Shown: piece by piece, positions 10,612 through 19,316 of the stretch
How the letters are laid out: the number at the start of each line of letters is the position of its first letter
Numbering within the stretch: position 1 is the stretch's first letter
Assembly: GCF_900102745.1 (NCBI RefSeq)
Contig: NZ_FMZF01000006.1
Coordinates: 155,559-219,558 of the forward strand
Length of the DNA: 64,000 bases
Direction: 5' to 3'
Source of the DNA: Geodermatophilus telluris
GTDB lineage: Bacteria; Actinomycetota; Actinomycetes; Mycobacteriales; Geodermatophilaceae
Notes under the pieces: model-generated
What the model was told of the DNA's origin: nothing
Seen by the model: the letters and a program-made list of their open reading frames with translations, nothing else
Databases searched by the model: none
Program-made: the position numbers and the translations under genes

Positions 10612-12980
10612 CGGAGGGGCGGCCCAGCTTCCCCGTCGAGCCGTGGTCGCTGACCGAGATCGGCCTCGACCACGCCTCCCTCGGCGTCCACGAGTCGGTG
10701 TTCGCGCTGGCCAACGGGCACATCGGCATGCGCGGCTCGTTCGAGGAGGGCGAGCCGATCGTCGTCCCCGGCACCTACCTCAACGGCTTCTTCGAGGAGC
10801 GGCCGCTGCCCTACGCCGAGGCCGGGTACGGCTTCCCCGAGCAGGGCCAGACCGTCGTCAACGTCACCGACGGCAAGCTCGTCCGGCTGCTGGTCGGTGA
10901 CACCCCCCTCGACCTGGACTACGGCCAGATCGTCGAGCACCGCCGCACCCTCGACCTGCGCCGCGGCGTGCTGCGGCGGGTGACCGAGTGGCGCTCGCCC
11001 AACGGGCGCACGGTGACCGTGACCAGCACCCGGCTGGTGTCGCTGCGGCGGCGCTCCATCGCCGCGATCGAGTACTCGGTGGAGTGCTCCGACGACCGCG
11101 GCGACCTCTACGTGGCGCTGCAGTCGGACCTGCTGGCCAACGAGCCGGTGGACAGCGGCACCGAGGGCGACGACCCGCGCGCGGCCGCCGCGCTGCGCCG
11201 GCCGCTGGTCAACGAGCTGGCCGTGGGCCGCGGGCAGCGCGCGGTGCTGGTGCACCGCACCCGGCGCAGCAAGCTGCGGATGGCGGCGGGCATGGACCAC
11301 GTCGTCGACGTCCCCGACACCGCCACCCAGGACATGGAGGCCGGCGAGGACCTCGCCCGCTTCACCCTCGCCGCCCGGCTGCCGCAGGGCTCCTCGCTCA
11401 AGCTGGTCAAGTACCTCTCCTACGGCTGGAGCTCGCGCCGCTCGGCGGCGGCGCTGCGCGACCAGGTGGAGGGGGCGCTGGCGACGGCGAAGCTGGCCGG
11501 CTTCGAGCGGCTCATGCGCGAGCAGCGGGAGGTCCTCGACGCGCACTGGGCGCTGGCCGACGTCGAGATCGACGGCGACGACGAGCTGCAGCAGGCCGTG
11601 CGGATCGGCGTCTTCCACGTGCTGCAGGCCGGGCTGCGCGCCGAGCGCCAGCCGATCCCGGCCAAGGGGCTCACCGGCCCCGGCTACGACGGGCACACCT
11701 TCTGGGACACCGAGACCTACGTGCTCCCCGTGCTCACCTACATCGCCCCGGACGCCGTCCGCGACGCGCTGCGGTGGCGGCACTCGACGCTGGACCTGGC
11801 CCGCTCCCGCGCCCGCGAGCTCGGCCGGCAGGGCGCGGCCTTCCCGTGGCGGACCATCCGCGGCGAGGAGACCAGCGGCTACTGGCCGGCGGGGACGGCG
11901 GCCTTCCACATCAACGCCGACATCGCCGACGCCGTCGTCCGCTACCTGCACGCCACGCACGACGAGGAGTTCGAGCGCGACTTCGGCGCCGAGCTGCTCA
12001 TCGAGACCGCGCGGCTGTGGGCGTCGCTGGGCCACTTCGACGCCGAGGACGGGTTCCGCATCGACGGGGTGACCGGCCCCGACGAGTACACCGCCGTGGT
12101 GGACAACAACGTCTACACCAACCTCATGGCGCAGCGGAACCTGCGCGAGGCGGCCGCGGCGGTCGAGCGCCAGCCCGACGTCGCCGGCCGGCTGGAGGTC
12201 ACCGAGGAGGAGGTCGCGCACTGGCAGCGGGCCGCCCGGCTGATGCGGGTGCCGTGGGACCCGCGGCTGGGCGTGCACATGCAGTCCGAGGCGTTCACCC
12301 ACCACCAGGAGTGGGACTTCGCCGCCACCCCGCCCGACCACTACCCGCTGCTGCTGCACTACCCCTACTTCGAGATCTACCGCAAGCAGGTGGTCAAGCA
12401 GGCCGACCTGGTGATGGCGCTGCACCTGCGCGGGGACGCGTTCACCCACGAGGAGAAGGTCGCCGACTTCGCCTACTACGAGGCCCGCACGGTCCGCGAC
12501 AGCTCGCTGTCGGCCGCGCAGCAGGCGGTCGTGGCGGCCGAGACCGGGCACCTGGAGCTGGCCTACGACTACTGGGGCGAGGCCGCGCTCACCGACCTGC
12601 AGAACCTGCACGGCAACGCCGGCCACGGACTGCACATCGCCTCGCTGGCGGGGGGCTGGATGGTCGCCGTCGCCGGGTTCGGCGGCATGCGCGACCACGA
12701 CGGCCGGCTGCTGTTCAGCCCGCGGCTGCCCTCGCGGATCGAGCGGCTGGCCTTCCGGCTGTCCTACCAGGGCCGCTGCCTGCAGGTGACGATCGAGAAG
12801 GAGCGCACCACCTACCGCCTGCGCGACGGCGAGCCGCTCGACATCCACCACCACGGCCGCCGGGTCACGGTGGACGACACCGACCTGGTGCTGGACAACC
12901 CGCCCGCACCGGAGGTGGCGCCGGTGTCGCAGCCCCCCGGCGCCGCGCCGCGCCGCCGCGGCAACGGCCGCCGCGACTAG
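10608..12980 (+). CDS. Glycoside hydrolase family 65 disaccharide phosphorylase (trehalose, kojibiose or maltose type)
   Basis: The 790-residue cytoplasmic enzyme splits an alpha-linked glucose disaccharide with phosphate and releases beta-glucose-1-phosphate. The general acid Glu is E493 in TGPDEYTAVVDNN; the phosphate-binding segment is HGNAGHGLHIASLAGG near residue 670; the N-terminal beta-sandwich begins FALANGHIGMRG. The partner mutase gene overlaps by 4 nt, which completes a route to glucose-6-phosphate. The exact disaccharide cannot be read from the sequence. The C-terminus ends in a basic tail (RRRGNGRRD). Confidence 0.92.
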   Translation: MTEGRPSFPVEPWSLTEIGLDHASLGVHESVFALANGHIGMRGSFEEGEPIVVPGTYLNGFFEERPLPYAEAGYGFPEQGQTVVNVTDGKLVRLLVGDTPLDLDYGQIVEHRRTLDLRRGVLRRVTEWRSPNGRTVTVTSTRLVSLRRRSIAAIEYSVECSDDRGDLYVALQSDLLANEPVDSGTEGDDPRAAAALRRPLVNELAVGRGQRAVLVHRTRRSKLRMAAGMDHVVDVPDTATQDMEAGEDLARFTLAARLPQGSSLKLVKYLSYGWSSRRSAAALRDQVEGALATAKLAGFERLMREQREVLDAHWALADVEIDGDDELQQAVRIGVFHVLQAGLRAERQPIPAKGLTGPGYDGHTFWDTETYVLPVLTYIAPDAVRDALRWRHSTLDLARSRARELGRQGAAFPWRTIRGEETSGYWPAGTAAFHINADIADAVVRYLHATHDEEFERDFGAELLIETARLWASLGHFDAEDGFRIDGVTGPDEYTAVVDNNVYTNLMAQRNLREAAAAVERQPDVAGRLEVTEEEVAHWQRAARLMRVPWDPRLGVHMQSEAFTHHQEWDFAATPPDHYPLLLHYPYFEIYRKQVVKQADLVMALHLRGDAFTHEEKVADFAYYEARTVRDSSLSAAQQAVVAAETGHLELAYDYWGEAALTDLQNLHGNAGHGLHIASLAGGWMVAVAGFGGMRDHDGRLLFSPRLPSRIERLAFRLSYQGRCLQVTIEKERTTYRLRDGEPLDIHHHGRRVTVDDTDLVLDNPPAPEVAPVSQPPGAAPRRRGNGRRD

Positions 12981-12990
12981 GAGAAGGACC

Positions 12991-13116
12991 CCCTCGCCCC
13001 CCGCCCCTCGCTCCGCTCGGGACGGGCCCCTGCGAGGGAGCCGTTCCAGCACCTCACCGGCCCCCCGCCCCTCGCTCCGCTCGGGACGGGCCCCTGCGAG
13101 GGAGCCGTTCCAGCAC
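12991..13116. repeat. Hairpin repeat element, copies B and C in tandem
   Basis: A 56-base segment (12997-13052) is repeated exactly at 13061-13116 with 8 bases between. Copy B has paired outer arms CCCTCGC (12991-12997) and GCGAGGG (13032-13038); copy C has only the right arm and core, so it looks like a partial duplication of B. The element fills the space between the GH65 stop and the convergent M50 gene and may act as a terminator there. Confidence 0.93.
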
Positions 13117-13125
13117 GCTGCGGGG

Positions 13126-13830
13126 TCAGGGGACCAGCAGCCAGGTGGCGGCGAGGGCGAGGGCGGCGACGTCGACGAGCAGGAAGACGGCCACCCACAC
13201 CACGCCGGGGACGTGGGTGAGCCGGGCGAGCTGGTCGGCGTCGGAGTCCGGGGTGCTCCGCCGGCGCCGTTCGGCCTGCAGCTCGAGCACCGTCCGCGGC
13301 GCGGCGAGCAGCAGGAACCAGGTGACGGCGGCGGCGAACCCGGCCTGCGCGGCTGTCGGCAGCCACCCGGTGACGCCGACGAGGACGGCGCCGGTCACCA
13401 GCACCGCCCCCAGGCCGAAGAAGTTGCGGATCTGCAGCAGCAGCAGCGCCAGCAGGGCGAGCAGCGCCCACAGCACCCCGACGGCGTGGCCGGCCGCCAG
13501 CAGCGCGGCCGCCCCCAGCCCGAACAGGCCCGGGCCGACGTAGCCGGCCAGCAGGGTGAGCACCATGCCCGCCCCGGTGGGGCGACCGGCGGACACCGTC
13601 AGCCCCGAGGTGTCCGAGTGCAGCCGGATGCCGGCCAGCCGGCGGCCCGTGGCGACGGCGGCCAGCCCGTGCGCGCCCTCGTGCGCGATCGTCACCACCG
13701 TGCGGGCCGGCCGCCACAGCGCCGGGCTGGCGACCACCACGAGCGCGACGAGGGCGGCGCCGACCAGCACCCCGGGGGGAAGCGGCACCTCGGCGGTCAC
13801 CCGCGTCCAGAGGCGGTCGAGAGGGTCCAC
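13126..13830 (-). CDS. M50 family (site-2-protease-like) membrane metallopeptidase
   Basis: A 234-residue membrane protein with about six hydrophobic segments. The zinc motif HEGAH (residues 50-54) lies inside the second one, as in the M50B-like family. The later Asp-containing metal motif is not obvious, so activity is not certain. The GTG start follows directly on a short divergent region that also holds a 14-bp motif copy. The substrate is unknown. Confidence 0.72.
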   Translation of the reverse strand: MDPLDRLWTRVTAEVPLPPGVLVGAALVALVVVASPALWRPARTVVTIAHEGAHGLAAVATGRRLAGIRLHSDTSGLTVSAGRPTGAGMVLTLLAGYVGPGLFGLGAAALLAAGHAVGVLWALLALLALLLLQIRNFFGLGAVLVTGAVLVGVTGWLPTAAQAGFAAAVTWFLLLAAPRTVLELQAERRRRSTPDSDADQLARLTHVPGVVWVAVFLLVDVAALALAATWLLVP

Positions 13831-13908
13831 GGCGGCGAGTGAACAGGACGGGCCTGGGACCGACCCGGGAGGTGCGGCCCGTCCCTCCGCCGACCCGCTA
13901 CCTCCCGA

Positions 13909-13922
13909 CCGTTATCCCCAAC
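13909..13922 (-). repeat. Intergenic 14-bp motif, copy 2
   Basis: A full match to GTTGGGGATAACGG on the minus strand, 79 bases upstream of the M50 start and 89 bases upstream of the divergent LysE start. Confidence 0.9.
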
Positions 13923-14010
13923 GAACCGAACACCCCACAGGAGGGACGGACGAACCGGCACCGAGAAAGGCGGTCGCGGTCGCCGGGCAGGGCTGGGAGC
14001 ATCCGCGGGC

Positions 14011-14658
14011 GTGGACGCGGTCGCACTGGCGGGGACGGTCCCCGCCTTCCTCGGCGTCGTGCTGCTCATCGCGGCGACGCCGGGGCCGGCGATGGCGCTC
14101 GTCGTGCGCCGCGCCGCCCTGCGGGGGACGGGCGCCGCCGTGCCGACCGTGCTGGGCCTCGAGGCGGGACTGCTGGTCTGGGCGCTGCTCGCCGGGGCCG
14201 GTGTCGCCGCCGCGGTCGCCGCGTCGGAGGTCGCCCACCTGGTGCTGCGGGTGGCCGGGGCCGTGGTCCTGCTGTGGCTCGGCGGGCGGGCGCTGTGGCG
14301 TGCGGGGCGGGGAGGCGGTGAGGCACCGGTGCCCGGTGGGGGCGGCGCCGGCGCCGGCGCGGGACGGCGGGCCTTCGGCGAGGGCCTCCTGGTGCAGCTG
14401 GCCAACCCGAAGCTGGCCGTCTTCATGGTCGCCCTCTACCCGCAGTTCGTCCCTGCGGGCAGCGACCCGCTGCCGGCGGCCGCCGTGCTCGGGCTGCTGC
14501 AGGTCGCCGTCGAGACGGCGCTGTACCTGGGGCTCGCGGTCGGCGTCGGCCGGGCGGGGACCTGGTTCCGGCGTCCGCGGGTGGGCCGTGGCCTGGACGC
14601 CGCCGCCGGCACCGTGCTGGTGGGCATGGGCCTGCGCGTCGCCGTCACCACCCGCTGA
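14011..14658 (+). CDS. LysE family amino-acid exporter
   Basis: A 215-residue inner-membrane protein with about six helices, starting with AFLGVVLLIAATPGPAMALV, the typical first helix of the LysE/RhtB family, and containing the conserved LVQLANPKLAVFMVALYPQF segment. The family exports amino acids or similar small molecules; the substrate is not predictable. A Gly/Ala-rich loop of about 20 residues in the middle is longer than usual. It is convergent with the MFS gene, with a strong terminator between. Confidence 0.85.
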   Translation: MDAVALAGTVPAFLGVVLLIAATPGPAMALVVRRAALRGTGAAVPTVLGLEAGLLVWALLAGAGVAAAVAASEVAHLVLRVAGAVVLLWLGGRALWRAGRGGGEAPVPGGGGAGAGAGRRAFGEGLLVQLANPKLAVFMVALYPQFVPAGSDPLPAAAVLGLLQVAVETALYLGLAVGVGRAGTWFRRPRVGRGLDAAAGTVLVGMGLRVAVTTR

Positions 14659-14680
14659 GCCGCCACCGGACTCGCACGGA

Positions 14681-14726
14681 CGAGCGGAGGGGCCGGGGCC
14701 CCCTCGTGCCCCGGCCCCTCCGTTCG
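14681..14726. terminator. Bidirectional terminator between LysE and MFS genes
   Basis: Arms 14681-14699 and 14708-14726 pair along 19 positions with one G-T pair (core CGGAGGGGCCGGGGC) around an 8-base loop. It lies between two convergent stop codons (14658 and 14735). Confidence 0.85.
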
Positions 14727-14734
14727 GTGGTGGC

Positions 14735-16690
14735 TCAGCCGTTCGTGCGCTCGAGCGCCGCGAGCTCGCGGGCCACCATCTCCTCGTGCGCCTGCTCGTC
14801 CTGGCGGGCGCGGCGGGGGCTCCACCGGCCGGCCATCACGAACACGAAGGGCAGGAACAGCAGCTGCCCGGCGACGCACACCCACCACCAGCGCTGCCAC
14901 TGCCGCGGGTTCTCCTCGGCGGCGGCCGCGACCTCGTCCCCGTGCTCGGCGAGGTAGGCGAGGTCGTCGGCCGGGATGGACGTGTTCGCCTGCTGCAGCA
15001 CGGTGCCGTACCGCTGCACCAGCGCCAGGTCGGCCTGCACGGCCGGGTCGCCCAGGCTGACGAGCAGCTGGGTGGCCTGGCCGGCGTCGACGCCGAGGGC
15101 CGAGGCGATCTGCCCCACCGCGGCGGCACCGGCCGCCGGGTCGGTCGGGTCGGCCTGCAGCGCCGCCAGCGTGGCCGGGTCGACCGCCTGGGCGGCCGCC
15201 AGCTGCGGCGCCCGCGTGCGCACCGCCTCCGACACCGCGGCGGCCTCGTCGGCGTCGGCGCCCTGCTGGGTGGCCACCGCGCCGAGCGCCGTGGCCAGCG
15301 CGCCGACGTCCTGGGGGTCGGCGGCCAGCGCGGCCGAGGTGGCCGGGTCGAGGGCCGAGAGCACCGCGACCTCCTGCGGGTGGGCGGCGACGATCTCGCT
15401 CACCCGGGAGCCCTGGTCGACCAGGACGGAGGTCGCCGGCACGACGAGGGTGAAGACCGCCAGCGACGCCGTCACCACCAGGCGCAGCAGCCAGCCCCAG
15501 ACGGCCAGTCCGGTGGCCGTGGCGGCCGGGTTGTGCCGCTCGACGGTCTCGGTGAACGAGGCCATCCAGGCGACGTAGGCCATGCCGCCGCCGGCCGCCG
15601 ACAGGATGAAGTAGGTCGCGATCGTGTAGTAGCCGGTCTCCGGCCGCGTCGCCGACAGCGCGAACAGCACCGAGCCCACGAGGCCGACGAGCGTGCCGAC
15701 GACCATGAACGGCTTGCGCACCCGGAACCGGTCGGTGAGCACGCCGGTGACCACCAGCGCGATCGCGTTGGTCACCCAGTACCAGTTGGCCAGCGCGTTG
15801 GCGCGCTGCTCGGAGTAGCCGAAGACGGTGGCGAAGTAGACGACGGCGAAGCCGACGAGGATGTAGTAGAGCAGCAGGAAGATGCTGATGGCGAAGGCCG
15901 ACCCGACGACGTCGAAGCGCAGCACCTGCCGCCAGTGGCCCTTGAGGGCCTGCTCGGTGTCCAGGCCCCGGGCCCGCGCCTCGACCAGCGCGCGGTCGCG
16001 CATGCTCACCATGAGCTGGTCGCGCAGGGCGGGGGAGAGCTCGCGCAGTCCGACGAGGGCGACGACGAACACGACCAGGCCGGCGGTGCCGCAGACGTAG
16101 AACTGCCAGCGCCAGTCGGGGTGCTCGTCAAGGGTGTTGCTCGACACCGTCGTCACCACGAGGCTGCCGAGCACCGGGCCGAGGGTCCAGAAGCCCATGG
16201 CGACGCCGCGGCCGACCTGCGGCGAGAAGTCGCGGATCAGCGCCGGGGTGGCCACCAGCACCACGCCCTCGACGAAGCTCAGCACCGCGAAGAGCACCGT
16301 GAAGGCGGTCTTGCCCGGCGCGTGCGGCAGGCCGACCAGGAGGAGCAGCCCGGTGAGGAGCAGGCCGCCCACGACCAGGTTGGCCCGGCCCCACCGGTCG
16401 GCGAGACCGGCGAACAGCGAGGCGAACGCACCGACCAGGTTGCCGATGACCGAGACGAAGACGTAGCCGGTGAAGGAGAAGCCGAGCTCGGCGATGATCT
16501 GGGTCGCGACGGCGCCACCGACGTAGAGCTCGTAGTACAGGATCACGGTGGCCAGCACGGTGATCCCCAGGTACAGCGACCGGGGCCCGTTCTCGGGGTA
16601 GTGGTGCAGCTTGCGGTCCCAGAGGCGGCGGAGGCCGGAGACCTCGCGGGGTGGGGGAGCCTCGTTCGGGCGGACGGCGGTAGCGGTCAC
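14735..16690 (-). CDS. Major facilitator transporter with a large extra domain near the C-terminus
   Basis: A 651-residue inner-membrane protein. Residues about 40-420 form an MFS core of roughly eleven helices with the family loop GLADRWGRANL after helix 2 and a second-half counterpart VLTDRFRVRKP. About 170 residues (424-596) that are Ala/Asp/Gln-rich and helical are inserted before the last membrane helix; they contain related stretches such as LDPATSAALAADP and VDPATLAALQADP. The last helix and a basic cytoplasmic tail follow. GTG at 16690 is preferred over a start 47 codons upstream because the extra part is not hydrophobic and GGGAAGGGA lies before it. The substrate is unknown. The promoter region holds two 14-bp motif copies. 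Confidence 0.8.
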   Translation of the reverse strand: MTATAVRPNEAPPPREVSGLRRLWDRKLHHYPENGPRSLYLGITVLATVILYYELYVGGAVATQIIAELGFSFTGYVFVSVIGNLVGAFASLFAGLADRWGRANLVVGGLLLTGLLLLVGLPHAPGKTAFTVLFAVLSFVEGVVLVATPALIRDFSPQVGRGVAMGFWTLGPVLGSLVVTTVSSNTLDEHPDWRWQFYVCGTAGLVVFVVALVGLRELSPALRDQLMVSMRDRALVEARARGLDTEQALKGHWRQVLRFDVVGSAFAISIFLLLYYILVGFAVVYFATVFGYSEQRANALANWYWVTNAIALVVTGVLTDRFRVRKPFMVVGTLVGLVGSVLFALSATRPETGYYTIATYFILSAAGGGMAYVAWMASFTETVERHNPAATATGLAVWGWLLRLVVTASLAVFTLVVPATSVLVDQGSRVSEIVAAHPQEVAVLSALDPATSAALAADPQDVGALATALGAVATQQGADADEAAAVSEAVRTRAPQLAAAQAVDPATLAALQADPTDPAAGAAAVGQIASALGVDAGQATQLLVSLGDPAVQADLALVQRYGTVLQQANTSIPADDLAYLAEHGDEVAAAAEENPRQWQRWWWVCVAGQLLFLPFVFVMAGRWSPRRARQDEQAHEEMVARELAALERTNG

Positions 16691-16846
16691 GGACGATCCC
16701 TTCCCGGCGCAACGCCGAGCACGGGTGGGGAGGACGGCCGCCCCGCGGGCGACCGCCGGTGTGGCGTGGAACACACCGGCGGGAACGTAACCACGGGTGA
16801 TGCAGAGGTCAACGACTTCCTGCAACGTCATCCCGATCCGTTACAT

Positions 16847-16860
16847 CCGTTATCCCCAAG
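16847..16860 (-). repeat. Intergenic 14-bp motif, copy 3 (one base changed)
   Basis: On the minus strand it reads CTTGGGGATAACGG, differing from the consensus only at the first base. It is 157 bases upstream of the MFS start. A short related direct repeat, ATCCGTTA, lies just before it on the plus strand. Confidence 0.85.
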
Positions 16861-17126
16861 TTGCAATCAAAACAAGCGGCAACGACCCAGAACGACGACG
16901 ACCGGGGGAGGGTCCCGCCCACCGCCTCCGCTGCGGTGTCGGGCGGGCGGGACCGAGGGACGGGTTCGCCGCTGGTCACGGCTCGTCGCTCGCCGGCCCG
17001 GCCCCGGTGGGTGTCGGCGCGCCGTGCACGCGGGACGGGACACGCCGGGCGCCGGGATCGGCCGGCCGCGGCGTGGCACGCGGCAGCATGATCGCCGGTC
17101 GAGCGCTGCAGCTCTCCTCTCTTCTA

Positions 17127-17140
17127 CCGTTATCCCCAAC
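17127..17140 (-). repeat. Intergenic 14-bp motif, copy 4
   Basis: A full match on the minus strand, 267 bases from copy 3 in the same orientation, within an AT-richer patch and beyond the 3-prime end of the permease gene. Confidence 0.9.
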
Positions 17141-17296
17141 AAAATGATGGAATTGACGGTTGCTCGTCCCGAACAAGACCATGAAGGACCAGGGGAGGGG
17201 TCATCTGTCAGCCTGGAGCCGGGACGGACGACCCGGACCCGAGCAGGGGAGTGGTGCCCCGTCGACGTCCCGGGCTCGCGACGCCCTCGCGACGGC

Positions 17297-18118
17297 TCAG
17301 CGGTGGGTCGGACGTCGGCGCAGGCCCTCGCCGAGGAGGACGAAGGCGGTGACGGCGACGACGAGGACGAGGCTGGGCGCGATCAGGGTGTGCGGCGCCC
17401 GGGAGGACGCCTCGCCGCCCTGCTGCAGCAGGATGCCCCAGGACTCGGTCGGGCGCTGCAGGCCGACGCCGGCGAAGGTGAGGACGGCCTCGGCCGACAC
17501 CAGGACGCCGGCGTAGGCGCTGGCGAAGACCACCAGCGGCCGGACGGCGTGCGGGACGACGTGCCGGGTGAGCAGCCGCACGGGTCCGGCGCCGAGGGCG
17601 CGGGCCGCGGTGACGTGGTCGAGCGCCACGACCTGCCGGGTGGCCGCGCGCACGACCCGCAGCATGGGCGGCCAGCTGAAGGCCGTGAGCACGGCGACGA
17701 GCTGCACGGGGCCGCGCCGGTCGGTGGCGCTGAGCAGGACGACCCCGCCGAGGACGAGCGGGATCCCCGACCACACGTCGGTGGCCCGGGAGACGACGCC
17801 GTCGACCACGCCGCCCGCGTAGCCGGCCACCGTGCCCAGTACGACCGCCAGCAGGCCCGCGAGGACGATCACGGCGGCCGCCGCGAGCAGCGACGTCCGC
17901 GCCCCGTGGACGGCCTTGGCGGCCAGGTCGCACCCGAACACGTCGAGACCGAGCGGGTGCGCCCACGACGGCGGCTCGAGGGACGCGCCGAGGTCGCAGT
18001 CGCGGGGGTCGGCGGGGCTGAGCGTGCTGGGCGCCAGGACCATCACCGTGAGCACGGCCAGCAGCGGGACGGCGACCAGCAGGGCGCCGCTCGCCCGGAC
18101 CCGGTTCGACGACGGCAC
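17297..18118 (-). CDS. ABC transporter permease, DppC/OppC type
   Basis: A 273-residue inner-membrane protein. After an N-terminal anchor and a short outside segment (HPLGLDVFGCDL, the DppC hallmark region) come about five helices with the ATPase-contact loop AARALGAGPVRLLTRHVVPHAV. Such proteins form the channel of peptide or nickel importers with a DppB-like partner. The partner is encoded divergently, 61 bases away. No ATPase or solute-binding gene is in reach, which is odd for this family. AGGATC serves as ribosome site. Confidence 0.85.
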   Translation of the reverse strand: MPSSNRVRASGALLVAVPLLAVLTVMVLAPSTLSPADPRDCDLGASLEPPSWAHPLGLDVFGCDLAAKAVHGARTSLLAAAAVIVLAGLLAVVLGTVAGYAGGVVDGVVSRATDVWSGIPLVLGGVVLLSATDRRGPVQLVAVLTAFSWPPMLRVVRAATRQVVALDHVTAARALGAGPVRLLTRHVVPHAVRPLVVFASAYAGVLVSAEAVLTFAGVGLQRPTESWGILLQQGGEASSRAPHTLIAPSLVLVVAVTAFVLLGEGLRRRPTHR

Positions 18119-18179
18119 GAGCGGATCCTGCCCGACGGCCGGCCGGGACCTCGACGGCGGTGATCACGGTGCTGCCACG

Positions 18180-19139
18180 ATGTCGGCCGTGCCCGCCTTC
18201 GCCCTGCGCCGCCTGGCGCAGATGGTGCTCAGCCTCTGGGCGGCCGTGACCCTGGTCTTCGTCGCCGTGACGCAACTGCCCGGGGACCCGGTGCGGGCGC
18301 TGTTCGGCTTCTCGCCCCCGCCGCCGGAGCTCTACGCGCGCATCCGCAGCGAGTTCTCGCTCGACGAGCCCCTGCCGGTCCAGTACGGCCGCTACCTCCG
18401 CGACCTGGTGACCGGGGACTGGGGCCGGGGGCTGCCGACCCTGCGCGGGGACGCCGTCGTGCCCGGGCCGGCCGTCATCGACGTGCTGGCGGTCGCCGCG
18501 CCGGTCAGCGCGACCCTGCTGGCCGGCGCGGTGGTGCTCCAGCTGGTCGTCGGCGTGGTCGCCGGGGCGCTGGCCGCCGGCGGGCGGTGGACAGGCAAGG
18601 GAGTCACCGTGGTGGCCACGCTGCTGGTCGGCACGCCGGTGGTCGTGGCGGCCTACCTGCTGCGCTTCGTGTTCGTCTCCGAGCTCGGCTGGGCGCCGTT
18701 CAACGGGCGCAGCGGCGAGCCCGCGGCCTACGTGCTGCCGACCGTGGCACTCGCCGCGCTGTCCACCGGCTACGTCGCGCTGATCACCCGCGCGGAGGTG
18801 GGCGACACGCTGCGCGCGCCCTTCGTGCAGGCGGCGCGCGGCCGCGGGCTGACGACCCGGCGGGTGGTCGGCGTGCACGCGCTGCGTCCCGCGCTGACGC
18901 CGGTGGTGACCTTCGTGGCCGCCCACCTGGGACAGCTCGTGGTGGGGCTGGTCGTCGTCGAGGGGGTGTTCGGCATGCCCGGTGTCGGCAACGCGATCCT
19001 GGGCGCCATCGGCGGGCGCGACCGGGCGCTGCTGGTCGGGCTGACCACGGTGGTCATCGCCGCGGTCATCGTGGCCAACGCGGTCGCCGACGTCGCCGCG
19101 GCCGCGCTGGACCCCCGGGTCCGCCTGCAGGAGACGTGA
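18180..19139 (+). CDS. ABC transporter permease, DppB/OppB type
   Basis: A 319-residue inner-membrane protein with the DppB pattern: a first helix FALRRLAQMVLSLWAAVTLV, the outside segment QLPGDPVRALFG, several helices, the contact loop QAARGRGLTTRRVVGVHALR and the end segment VEGVFGMPGVGNAILGAI. ATG at 18180 gives the family start. Divergent from the DppC-like gene, it shares a 61-base promoter region. The rest of the transporter must be encoded elsewhere or be lost. Confidence 0.87.
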   Translation: MSAVPAFALRRLAQMVLSLWAAVTLVFVAVTQLPGDPVRALFGFSPPPPELYARIRSEFSLDEPLPVQYGRYLRDLVTGDWGRGLPTLRGDAVVPGPAVIDVLAVAAPVSATLLAGAVVLQLVVGVVAGALAAGGRWTGKGVTVVATLLVGTPVVVAAYLLRFVFVSELGWAPFNGRSGEPAAYVLPTVALAALSTGYVALITRAEVGDTLRAPFVQAARGRGLTTRRVVGVHALRPALTPVVTFVAAHLGQLVVGLVVVEGVFGMPGVGNAILGAIGGRDRALLVGLTTVVIAAVIVANAVADVAAAALDPRVRLQET

Positions 19140-19193
19140 CGGAGGAGGAGGCTCCGGGGAGGACGGGAGCGGCCCCGCTCCGCGCTACCTGAC

Positions 19194-19207
19194 ATAATGT
19201 GCATTAT
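19194..19207. promoter_or_regulatory. AT-rich inverted repeat, operator-like
   Basis: ATAATG and CATTAT flank a 2-base centre (TG). This is strikingly AT-rich for the genome and lies 55 bases after the permease stop. It looks like a site for a dimeric regulator, but no gene starts close by on either strand. Confidence 0.5.
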
Positions 19208-19276
19208 CGGCACAGGTTCCCAGGGCGGTCGGAACCGGTCGAGATCGTCCCGCCGGGCCCGGCCACACCGCCGGCC

Positions 19277-19316
19277 ACGACCTGGTGGACACGACCTGGT
19301 GGACACGACCTGGTGA
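19277..19316. repeat. 14-bp tandem repeat, almost three units
   Basis: ACGACCTGGTGGAC occurs at 19277 and 19291, and its first eleven bases again from 19305. The unit length equals that of the repeat at 4081, but the sequence is unrelated. Confidence 0.9.

Larger units (their letters stand above)
16691..17296. other. 606-base non-coding region with two 14-bp motif copies
   Basis: No open frame here has the codon pattern of its neighbours. The region has locally low GC (around 16790-16880 and 17110-17170), an inverted repeat GTGTGGC...ACAC near 16760-16777 upstream of the MFS gene, and motif copies at 16847-16860 and 17127-17140. It holds the promoter of the MFS gene and the 3-prime side of the permease gene. 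Confidence 0.7.

Noticed and set aside
13556-18163. A 1535-codon plus-strand open frame across several genes
   Set aside because: It is antisense to the M50, MFS and permease genes and has a Gly/Asp/Arg-rich meaningless translation.
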